Below, piece by piece: positions 17,371 through 24,593 of a DNA stretch of 64,000 nt (position 1 is the first letter of the stretch; each line of letters opens with the position of its first letter). Below the pieces are notes generated by a model. The model was not told the origin of the DNA. It did no database searches and was given only the letters and a program-made list of their open reading frames with translations. A program made the position numbers and the translations under genes. This stretch comes from Bacteroidetes bacterium 47-18 (GTDB lineage Bacteria > Bacteroidota > Bacteroidia > Chitinophagales > Chitinophagaceae): the NCBI GenBank assembly GCA_001897155.1, contig MKSF01000013.1, positions 62,001 to 126,000 of the forward strand. The letters are read 5' to 3'.

Positions 17371-18234
17371 TTAATACAGGGAAAACACCCTTGATATATT
17401 GAACCCGAAGTGTATCTGTCCTTCCTGCCACTGTGAAACGGTATTCGTAAACAGGGACCTTTCACTGAGTCCCCTCGCATTCGATATGAATACCTGGAAC
17501 ACGTGACCGCCCGTCTCAATATCCAGCCCTATGGTAAGCGGGTTGACATTGCCTGCTCGTTTCATGTTTTCCGGTGTATAATAATACTCGGCAGTGAGCG
17601 CGAGCCTTTTACCCAGCTTATACCTGCCCGCAACGCCCATAGAGAACATATTATTAGTCTCTGAGGGCAGCGCCGTCCTGTTGAAATGCATGAAAGTGGG
17701 CATCAGTTGTATGCTCAGCTTATCCGTTATTTTCCTGGCCACCAGCAATTGGTGCGCATAAGAGAACCGGTTGATAAAGGGTACATCATTTACCGGGTAT
17801 TTTTCCGCTACCACATACACCCCGGCCAGGTAATTCAACGTCACAGGAGACCTCTTTTTAGCCTGTCCCAGTATCTTTACTTTGGCAAAGGCATCATATT
17901 CCTTATTCAGCGTGCTTCTGCCGGCGCCTACCATCAAATAATCGGTGATGCCGTAATCCGCGCCGATCCTGGTAACCGCATCATCAAGGCCAAAGAAGCT
18001 GCTGAAGCCGTCGCTGATCCGTCCAAACCTGTGGTTTACCCTGAAGTCAAGCACCCCGGCCTTGCATTGCTCCACGCTGTGGCCGGTGGCCACCCTCGTT
18101 GTTTTGAAAGTAGCAGTCGTTTTGCTATTCAGGTCATCCAGGTGACCCATATCTTCACTCCACTGCTCCTGGGCCTGTACAGTGCCTGCCAGCACCAATG
18201 AGGCCAGTAAAAAACCGTATTTAAATCTTCTCAT
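17371..18234 (-). CDS. DUF5777-family putative outer-membrane beta-barrel protein
   Basis: A 287-residue exported protein with a signal peptide (FLLASLVLAGTVQAQ). Family marks include FRVNHRFGRIS, GLDDAVTRIGADYGITDY and MVGAGRSTLNKEYDAF. Alternating beta-strand patterns and a C-terminal aromatic ending (FNISRVFSLY) suggest a membrane barrel. In other Bacteroidota, DUF5777 genes occur with YceI-family and respiratory or cytochrome genes; function is unknown. It lies 9 bases after the YceI gene, so the two are cotranscribed. Confidence 0.8.
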   Translation of the reverse strand: MRRFKYGFLLASLVLAGTVQAQEQWSEDMGHLDDLNSKTTATFKTTRVATGHSVEQCKAGVLDFRVNHRFGRISDGFSSFFGLDDAVTRIGADYGITDYLMVGAGRSTLNKEYDAFAKVKILGQAKKRSPVTLNYLAGVYVVAEKYPVNDVPFINRFSYAHQLLVARKITDKLSIQLMPTFMHFNRTALPSETNNMFSMGVAGRYKLGKRLALTAEYYYTPENMKRAGNVNPLTIGLDIETGGHVFQVFISNARGLSERSLFTNTVSQWQEGQIHFGFNISRVFSLY

Positions 18235-18243
18235 ATTCCCGTT

Positions 18244-18795
18244 TTATTTATTAAGCGAACTATTTACTTTTACTTTTATGGTCCTGGCGATCTTATTTTC
18301 CACCAGTTTCGGAATGACGATATTATAATCAGCCGGCACAACGGAAAAATCAGCTTCGATACGGATCGTCTTATCATCAGCTACCACTATATAGCCGGGC
18401 ACCTCTATATCACGCTTTACATCCTTAATGGCCATAGTGCCTTTGGTGCGCACACTATACCTGCCTGGCGTGTTAAGATCCACACGCTCAATATCCGTTA
18501 CAGTAAAATTATAGGTGGCCTTGGGGTAGTGATCGCTCTCCATATAATTCTCGTTAAAATGCTCCTGCATCAGGGCTTTTTTGAACCTGAAAGATTTTAC
18601 CGGGATGATGAACAGCCCCTTCCCGTCGGCGGATAGCCTCGCAGCGACATCATTGTTGGTGGCCTCTATAAGCTCCGCCGATGTGGAGGAGGAAAACTGC
18701 ACCTGGCCTTTGCGCGTCGTATAATCCTGCGCATGGGATAAGGTGCTCCAAAGCAGGAGCACAACGGCAGCGATTACAGCATAAATAGTTCTCAT
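18244..18795 (-). CDS. YceI-family periplasmic protein
   Basis: A 183-residue secreted protein. The signal peptide is AVIAAVVLLLWSTLSHAQ. The mature lipocalin-like YceI fold shows FSSSTSAELIEATN, HFNENYMESDHYPKATYNF and a late IRIEADFSVVPADYNI segment. YceI proteins bind isoprenoid lipids such as polyprenyl chains in the periplasm. I chose the ATG at 18795 because it begins the signal peptide; an upstream in-frame start at 18834 adds 13 charged residues. It sits in the middle of a three-gene minus-strand cluster, with DUF5777 downstream and an OB-fold protein upstream. Confidence 0.87.
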   Translation of the reverse strand: MRTIYAVIAAVVLLLWSTLSHAQDYTTRKGQVQFSSSTSAELIEATNNDVAARLSADGKGLFIIPVKSFRFKKALMQEHFNENYMESDHYPKATYNFTVTDIERVDLNTPGRYSVRTKGTMAIKDVKRDIEVPGYIVVADDKTIRIEADFSVVPADYNIVIPKLVENKIARTIKVKVNSSLNK

Positions 18796-18959
18796 TGTTT
18801 GTAGTTTAATGGGGCGGTTAACGTCACTCTCCAACTGATACCGCCCTTATATCATAAATGAACATATAATTCGTGCCATCCGGGCCTCCCGTATTGTTTT
18901 ATAGCAGGCGGACAGCGTTACGGTCACGCACCCTATGGTCATCATTAAATTTTTATGCT

Positions 18960-19367
18960 CTATCTTACAAATTTACAGTCATCTAAAATAACAACAGTGG
19001 TGTACCCGTTACAGAATCCGCTTATTGTAACCTGGTTCCCGACAGCAGGCTTTCCGTTTGCCGCTCCTTCACGTAACGTGCACTGCACACCGGAAAGATC
19101 ATCATAGCCCCTGATAAAAACTACCATCTGACCCGAATCATTATCCGCTACCTCTCCCACGATGCCGCTGACAGTAAGCGGCTGGTTCAGGTATTTCCGG
19201 TTCGCACCAGCCTCATCCGCTTCAAAGGCTGCAGATAATTCCGCCGCATTCACGGGCATTGGCCGGGCATCTTCTATGTTCCTGTGAGGCTTGTTCCAAA
19301 GATATACACCGGCTCCTGCCGCCAGCAGCGCACAAAGCAGCAACAGGTAGATAATGGCTTTTTTCAT
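18960..19367 (-). CDS. Membrane-anchored OB-fold protein (tRNA_anti-like)
   Basis: A 135-residue protein with an N-terminal hydrophobic helix (AIIYLLLLCALLAAGAGVYL) that should anchor or export it. The remainder looks like an OB fold of the tRNA_anti-like type: KYLNQPLTVSGIVGEV, a central strand QMVVFIRG, and GNQVTISGFCNGYTT near the end. Two cysteines in the last third (CTL and CNG) plus a third (DCKFV) could form a disulphide. Such proteins are common and uncharacterised in Bacteroidota. It reads towards the YceI gene, 164 bases away, and may be the first gene of the cluster. Confidence 0.7.
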   Translation of the reverse strand: MKKAIIYLLLLCALLAAGAGVYLWNKPHRNIEDARPMPVNAAELSAAFEADEAGANRKYLNQPLTVSGIVGEVADNDSGQMVVFIRGYDDLSGVQCTLREGAANGKPAVGNQVTISGFCNGYTTVVILDDCKFVR

Positions 19368-19728
19368 GATCTGTATTTTATAATGAGTTCCTGATATACT
19401 TCACTGCTTGACCGGTGCTGGACCAGATACTACCGGAAGGCCATACAAGCGACCGTTACCACCATTGCAGTCGCAATAAATTGTTTTTCCACACAATTAC
19501 ATGCTAGAGTCTCCAATAATTTATTGATTAAGTCCAACTATTGTATCAACAATAAAATTAAGGAGAAGGTTTGGAAATAGCACACAATCGATAATATAAA
19601 TGATATTTTTTTTACCACCGGAAATCCGGCTAAATTTGCAGCCAAAAATCAGCGGGCAACGATAGCTGTACACCTTCCTGCTCCCTGGTTACGATATCAC
19701 TACCATATACCCCAACAATCTTTATTAT
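19368..19728. other. Divergent spacer between the OB-fold gene and the TonB-domain gene
   Basis: No gene. It must hold promoters for both directions. A TAAATTTG element (19631-19638) is the best plus-strand candidate. AT-rich around 19500-19620. Confidence 0.4.
19631..19638 (+). promoter_or_regulatory. Putative -7 element for the TonB-domain gene
   Basis: TAAATTTG fits TAnnTTTG, about 90 bases before the ATG at 19729. No clear -33 element. Confidence 0.35.
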
Positions 19729-20490
19729 ATGAAGCACCTATTGACAATCGCAACCTTTTTGCTGTTCCGGACGGCCTACGCTCAACATACAGAGATCAGG
19801 TATTACGATATTTATCATAAGGAAACAAGTGATACCGCTTCTGCTGTGTACAGAAAAAAAACAGTATGCCATTCTCCGTCCAATGACAATACAGGAACGC
19901 TGTCTTATTTCACCAATGACACCCTGACCACGATTGCTCATTCCAATGACCTGGAACGTAAGATATGGCACGGTAAGGTAACACGTTACAGGAGGGCGGG
20001 GACTATATTGGAAGTGCTGAATTATGAAAATGACAAAAAAGAGGGAGCATCGCTACAATATTTTGCTAACGGAGTACTTGCCGTCCAGGGGTTCTATGTG
20101 AATGACAGCCTGATGTCAGAACGGTTCTATACACCGGAGGGTAGAGATACTACCGAGAACCTGCATACAAGGAAAGCGACCCCTCCCCCGGATTACAAAG
20201 ATGTAATAGCACAGCACTTACAATATCCTCAAAAAGCCAAAAGCCGTAACAGGCAGGGACGGGTAATGGTTTCCTTTGTAGTTGAAAAGGACGGCACCGT
20301 ATCCAATGTTAAAGTTGAAGAGTATAAGCTGGGAGCAGGCCTTGAAGAAGAAGCTATAAGAGTAGTATCCTTATTACCTCATTTTAAACCAGCGCTCCTG
20401 GATGGCTCACCGGTAAGATACCGATTCCGGATACCTATAGACTTCAAGCTGGAAGGGCATAAGAAAAAAGCTAACAAAAATCGTCACTGA
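19729..20490 (+). CDS. TonB C-terminal-domain protein with MORN/YwqK-like repeats
   Basis: A 253-residue protein. The N-terminus is a signal-peptide-like segment (LLTIATFLLFRTAYAQ). Residues about 80-140 have toxin_YwqK/MORN-like strands (WHGKVTRYRRAGTILEV, KEGASLQYFANGVLAVQGFY). Residues about 160-246 match the TonB C-terminal domain (YPQKAKSRNRQGRVMVSFVV, FKPALLDGSPVRYRFRIPIDF). In TonB, this domain contacts the TonB box of outer-membrane receptors. Here there is no stable N-terminal membrane anchor and no proline-rich spacer, so the protein is probably free in the periplasm and may not be an energy transducer. Such MORN/TonB proteins are common in Bacteroidota, with unknown roles. No exbB/exbD nearby. 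Confidence 0.8.
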   Translation: MKHLLTIATFLLFRTAYAQHTEIRYYDIYHKETSDTASAVYRKKTVCHSPSNDNTGTLSYFTNDTLTTIAHSNDLERKIWHGKVTRYRRAGTILEVLNYENDKKEGASLQYFANGVLAVQGFYVNDSLMSERFYTPEGRDTTENLHTRKATPPPDYKDVIAQHLQYPQKAKSRNRQGRVMVSFVVEKDGTVSNVKVEEYKLGAGLEEEAIRVVSLLPHFKPALLDGSPVRYRFRIPIDFKLEGHKKKANKNRH

Positions 20491-20502
20491 CACAATATCA
20501 TA

Positions 20503-20541
20503 AAAAAAGAGCGCGGGCTGTATAAGCCCGCGCTCTTTTTT
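20503..20541. terminator. Bidirectional terminator
   Basis: Twelve-base GC-rich arms AGAGCGCGGGCT (20508-20519) and AGCCCGCGCTCT (20524-20535) with an A-run before and a T-run after. It serves the TonB-domain gene on plus and ffh on minus. Confidence 0.9.
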
Positions 20542-20560
20542 ATAGTTGCTACCTGATATA

Positions 20561-21940
20561 TTACTTCATGCCACCACCCATGGGAGGGAAGCCGCCCGGC
20601 ATTTTCATACCGCCCATACCGCCGGCCAGTCCACCCAGGCCGGGCATGCCTTTAAACTTATTCATCTGCTTCATCATCTGCCGCATCTGGTCAAACTGCT
20701 TCATAAAAGCATTCATCTCCGCAATATCCTTACCTGCTCCCTTAGCGATCCGCTTACGGCGGGAAGGCGTGATAATATCGGGATTGGTTCGCTCTTCCGG
20801 TGTCATAGAATCTATCATTGCTTCTATTCCCTTAAAGGCGTCATCGCTGATATCTATATCTTTAATAGCCTTGCCCACACCCGGTATCATAGCCAGCAGA
20901 TCTTTGATGCTGCCCATTTTCTTGATCTGGTTCAGTTGCTGCTTGAAATCGTCAAAGTCGAATTTATTGGCACGGATCTTTTTCTCAATTTTCTTGGCCT
21001 GCTCCTCATCAAACTGGTCCTGCGCGCGCTCTACGAGCGATATGATATCGCCCATCCCCAGAATACGCTGCGCCATACGGTCCGGATAAAACACATCCAA
21101 CGTATCCAGCTTTTCACCCATGGAAACGAATTTAATGGGCTTATTGACGGTGTATTTGATGGTCAGCGCGGCACCGCCACGGGTATCGCCGTCCAGCTTG
21201 GTCAGCACCACACCCGTAAAGTCCAGCCTGTCATTAAAGGCTTTGGCCGTATTTACGGCATCCTGGCCCGTCATGGAATCCACTACGAAGAGTATCTCTT
21301 TCGGCTGCACCGCGTCCTTGATATGCTTCACTTCCGTCATCATCACCTCATCCACTGCCAGGCGCCCGGCAGTATCTATGATCACCACCCCGTAATTTTC
21401 CGCTTTGGCCTTGTCTATGGCATGCTGCGCGATACTGACAGCATCCTTGTTTTCCGGCTCTGAATACACATCCACATTGATCTGCTCTCCCAGCACATGT
21501 ATCTGGTTGATAGCCGCCGGCCTGTAAATATCCGCCGCAACCATCAATACTTTCTTATTCTTTTTGGATTTAAGGTAATGGGACAGCTTGCCCGTAAAAG
21601 TGGTCTTACCCGAACCCTGCAGACCCGCTATCAGGATAACGGTCGGCTTGGCTGTCAGGTCCACTTCCACCGCATCTCCGCCCATCAGGTCCGCCAGCTC
21701 ATCTTTTACGATCTTCACCATCAGTTGACCCGGGGACACCGCGGTAAGCACCTTTTCTCCCAATGCCTTATCCTTTACCCTGTCCGTAAACTCCTTAGCT
21801 ATCTTATAGTTAACGTCAGCATCTACTAAAGCCCTTCTGATTTCCTTGATAGTGGATGCCACATTAATTTCGGTAATGCTTCCCTGTCCTTTTAAATTCT
21901 TAATCGCCGAGTCAAGACGTTCACTTAAATTATTAAACAT
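20561..21940 (-). CDS. ffh: Signal recognition particle protein Ffh
   Basis: A 459-residue SRP54-type GTPase. It has an N domain (about 1-85), a G domain with GLQGSGKTT (G1), DTAGRL (G3) and TKLDGDTRGGAAL (G4/loop), and a C-terminal M domain ending in a Gly/Met-rich tail (GGLAGGMGGMKMPGG). It binds signal sequences of nascent membrane proteins together with 4.5S RNA and hands them to FtsY. A full-length gene with the usual length. No 4.5S RNA gene (ffs) recognised in the window. A TAATTTTG promoter element lies about 40 bases upstream. Confidence 0.98.
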   Translation of the reverse strand: MFNNLSERLDSAIKNLKGQGSITEINVASTIKEIRRALVDADVNYKIAKEFTDRVKDKALGEKVLTAVSPGQLMVKIVKDELADLMGGDAVEVDLTAKPTVILIAGLQGSGKTTFTGKLSHYLKSKKNKKVLMVAADIYRPAAINQIHVLGEQINVDVYSEPENKDAVSIAQHAIDKAKAENYGVVIIDTAGRLAVDEVMMTEVKHIKDAVQPKEILFVVDSMTGQDAVNTAKAFNDRLDFTGVVLTKLDGDTRGGAALTIKYTVNKPIKFVSMGEKLDTLDVFYPDRMAQRILGMGDIISLVERAQDQFDEEQAKKIEKKIRANKFDFDDFKQQLNQIKKMGSIKDLLAMIPGVGKAIKDIDISDDAFKGIEAMIDSMTPEERTNPDIITPSRRKRIAKGAGKDIAEMNAFMKQFDQMRQMMKQMNKFKGMPGLGGLAGGMGGMKMPGGFPPMGGGMK

Positions 21941-21977
21941 ATTATATGTATATTCTTTAATTAAAAAATCAGAACTG

Positions 21978-21985
21978 CAAAATTA
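21978..21985 (-). promoter_or_regulatory. Putative -7 element for ffh
   Basis: TAATTTTG on the minus strand fits TAnnTTTG, 38 bases upstream of the ffh ATG. Confidence 0.45.
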
Positions 21986-22102
21986 CATAAAAGAAAAGAT
22001 GCTCCGGAACATTTATAAAATTTAATATTTAAAAGCATCCTCCGCAGGTCACACAAAGATATTATATTTCCATAAATATAAATCCAAACGGATTAATTGC
22101 TA

Positions 22103-22110
22103 TACTTTTG
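22103..22110 (+). promoter_or_regulatory. Putative -7 element for the beta-barrel gene at 22133
   Basis: TACTTTTG fits TAnnTTTG, 22 bases before the ATG at 22133. It lies inside the longer open frame that begins at 22097, which argues against that upstream start. Confidence 0.45.
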
Positions 22111-22132
22111 TACAATACTATTTTCCAGATAT

Positions 22133-22963
22133 ATGAAAAAAGCATTTTACTTTTTACTGTGCCTGTGCGCCTGCTCTTACCAGGAAGCAGGGGCTCATGA
22201 AGCAACTGCCGACCTTATGCATTACACCCTGCATAACCAAAGGAACCGTGAAGCCGAAAACGGGGAATACCCCAATAATTTTATCAAGCTTAATCTCACA
22301 TCCCTTTGCCTGGGAAATATTTCCCTGCAATATGAACGGGCGCTGTCCCGGCATTTTTCCGCGGCCCTGGGCTACAGGTGGATGCCTAAAGGCAGGCTGC
22401 CTATGCGTAATACCGTGCTCAACCTCCTGGATAAATACGCAGATCTCAGCGATCAGAAAGATAATGTAAGGAACATACTCCATTCAGCCACCCTCGGCGC
22501 ACATGTCATAACACCCGAGGTAAGATTTTACACCGGTCAAAATAATAAAGGCTTTTACCTGGGCCTCTTCGGAAGGATAGAAAATTACAGCGCCCATATC
22601 CCATCCATTAATTTTGAAATAGATAAAGAGCCTATGAGCGCGACAATGGACATCAGGTATAATGCTATAGGTATAGGGCTCCAATTGGGTGTACAATTCC
22701 GCCTTCCCCGGAACTTCTACCTGGACTGGTGGATATCAGGCCCATATATTACCCATTCGGACCTGCATTTAAATGCCTATAATTACCAGGTAGCTCCTGA
22801 AGATTTCAAAAAATTTGAAGAGGAATTTAAGGGTAATATAATAATAGATAATAAATACTTCACCGCCAATGCCAATGTAGGCCCCAACGCTTCTACCGCC
22901 AAAGCCACGGGTAATCTGCCGGGCATCAGGGGAATGGGCCTGTGCCTTGCCTACCGCTTTTAA
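22133..22963 (+). CDS. DUF3575-like outer-membrane beta-barrel protein
   Basis: A 276-residue exported protein starting MKKAFYFLLCLCAC, with a hydrophobic signal segment. The mature part has the features of a DUF3575-type small barrel: NFIKLNLTSLCLGNISLQYERAL near the start (a strand pairing typical of this family), LGYRWMPKG, VITPEVRFYTG and a C-terminal LCLAYRF ending with an aromatic residue as in outer-membrane barrels. Function unknown. I prefer ATG 22133 over the first in-frame start at 22097 because of the signal peptide and the promoter position. It lies about 70 bases before the cardiolipin synthase gene on the same strand, so cotranscription is possible. Confidence 0.75.
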   Translation: MKKAFYFLLCLCACSYQEAGAHEATADLMHYTLHNQRNREAENGEYPNNFIKLNLTSLCLGNISLQYERALSRHFSAALGYRWMPKGRLPMRNTVLNLLDKYADLSDQKDNVRNILHSATLGAHVITPEVRFYTGQNNKGFYLGLFGRIENYSAHIPSINFEIDKEPMSATMDIRYNAIGIGLQLGVQFRLPRNFYLDWWISGPYITHSDLHLNAYNYQVAPEDFKKFEEEFKGNIIIDNKYFTANANVGPNASTAKATGNLPGIRGMGLCLAYRF

Positions 22964-23031
22964 GCATTCCCGGGTCTTTAATGCCGGACCCGCTTAACCG
23001 GTATAGCCCTTATTAACCTGCCGTTCTGTAT

Positions 23032-24516
23032 ATGATGTCTTTTCTTCCATTTGAACTCCACCCTTACTGGTCTCTGGGAATACAGATAGCTTATACGCTG
23101 TTTATCGCCGCCATCTGCTTCAGGGCCCTGGTAGATACCAGGTCGGTAAGCAAGACGCTGGCCTACCTGCTGCTGATCGTATTCGTACCGCTCCTGGGCG
23201 CTATCTTTTACCTGTCCTTCGGGATCAACTACCGGAAAAGAAAAATATACAATAAGAAGCTTAAAATAGACGAGCGCCTGAAGCAGGACTTTATCCGCAA
23301 CATCCGGCATCTTGAGACCGTATTGACGGAGCAACCTTACCCGGAGCTGAAACGCTTCCGGCAAACCCGGTCCCTGCTGAGCAACCCGCTGCTGGGCAGC
23401 GATCCATGTATGCCTAACTGGGAGCTGAAGGTATTGCAGAACGGGGAAGAAAAGTTCCCCAGGCTGATTGCCGAAATGGAAGCCGCCCGCCATCATATCC
23501 ACATCCAGTATTATATTTTTGAAAATGACGGCATCGGCAACACCATTAAGGAGCTGCTCATAAAAAAGGCCGCGGAAGGCGTAGTGGTCCGCTTTATCTA
23601 TGATGATTTCGGCAGTATGCGCATCCGCAAAGCATTCATCCGTGAGCTGCGGGACAATGGTGTAAAAGCGTATCCTTTCAACAGGATAAGGCTGATAGGG
23701 CTGGCCAACCGGATCAATTACCGCAACCACAGGAAGATCGTGGTCATTGACGGCAGGATCTCGTTCGTAGGCGGTATCAATGTTGCCGACAAATATATCA
23801 ATAGCGACAGCAGTCCGCTGTTCTGGCGCGACACGCATCTCCTGATCAACGGGTACAGCACCTTTGCGCTGCAGCAGGTCTTCCTGGCCGACTGGAATTT
23901 CTGCAGCGGGGAATCCCTTGAAATGAATGATGTTTACTTTCCCCTGGAGCAGGAGTGGCCGCCTATGGATAATTTTGCCCAAATCATATCCAGCGGACCG
24001 GACTCGGAAAAGCCGAACATTCTTTACGCACTGGTCAACGCCATCAATTCAGCGCAGGAGGAAATACTCCTGACCACCCCTTACTATATCCCGGATATCA
24101 CCCTGCAGGAATCGCTGGTGCTGGCTGCGCTCAGCGGTAAAGCAGTAAAGCTGCTGGTACCCGGCCAGGGCGATTCCCGGCTCGTGACCATTGCATCGCA
24201 TTCGTTTTTCGAGGAGCTGCTGCAGGCCGGCGTGGAGATATACCTGTACCGGAAAGGCTTCGTTCATGCCAAGACATTTGTGATAGATAAGACCCTGGCA
24301 GGCATCGGCACTGCCAACCTGGACACCAGGAGCTTTGACCTTAATTTCGAGGTCACGGCCGTTATCTATGACAAGGAGGTAGCCTCAGAACTTGCAGCCG
24401 ATTTTTATAACGACCTGGAGGATGCTGACAGACTGGAAAGAAGACGCTGGAAGATACGTTCCCGCTGGCAGATCATCCTGGAAAAGATCATCCGTCTCAT
24501 TTCACCTTTTATGTAG
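23032..24516 (+). CDS. cls: Cardiolipin synthase (phospholipase D family)
   Basis: A 494-residue membrane enzyme that joins two phosphatidylglycerol molecules into cardiolipin and glycerol. Two N-terminal transmembrane helices are visible (LGIQIAYTLFIAAICF and LAYLLLIVFVPLLGAIFYL, roughly residues 14-60). Two phospholipase D HKD motifs follow: HRKIVVID with H233 and HAKTFVID with H412, the latter followed by GIGTANLDTRSF. Length and arrangement match bacterial Cls. It ends just before a symmetric hairpin shared with the convergent peptidase gene. Confidence 0.95.
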   Translation: MMSFLPFELHPYWSLGIQIAYTLFIAAICFRALVDTRSVSKTLAYLLLIVFVPLLGAIFYLSFGINYRKRKIYNKKLKIDERLKQDFIRNIRHLETVLTEQPYPELKRFRQTRSLLSNPLLGSDPCMPNWELKVLQNGEEKFPRLIAEMEAARHHIHIQYYIFENDGIGNTIKELLIKKAAEGVVVRFIYDDFGSMRIRKAFIRELRDNGVKAYPFNRIRLIGLANRINYRNHRKIVVIDGRISFVGGINVADKYINSDSSPLFWRDTHLLINGYSTFALQQVFLADWNFCSGESLEMNDVYFPLEQEWPPMDNFAQIISSGPDSEKPNILYALVNAINSAQEEILLTTPYYIPDITLQESLVLAALSGKAVKLLVPGQGDSRLVTIASHSFFEELLQAGVEIYLYRKGFVHAKTFVIDKTLAGIGTANLDTRSFDLNFEVTAVIYDKEVASELAADFYNDLEDADRLERRRWKIRSRWQIILEKIIRLISPFM

Positions 24517-24531
24517 ACAGGCTCAATAAAC

Positions 24532-24564
24532 AAAAAAGAGGCTTTTTAAAAAGCCTCTTTTTTG
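24532..24564. terminator. Bidirectional terminator
   Basis: AAAAAAGAGGCTTTT paired with AAAAGCCTCTTTTTT around a 1- to 2-nt centre. Convergent genes cls and the M28 peptidase share it. A nearly identical hairpin occurs at 29465-29498. Confidence 0.88.
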
Positions 24565-24593
24565 TCTTTTATTTTATTTATGATTGCACCCTA

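Noticed and set aside
20546-21463. 305-residue plus-strand frame opposite ffh
   Set aside because: It is antisense to ffh and is rich in His and Leu because of complementary codon use.
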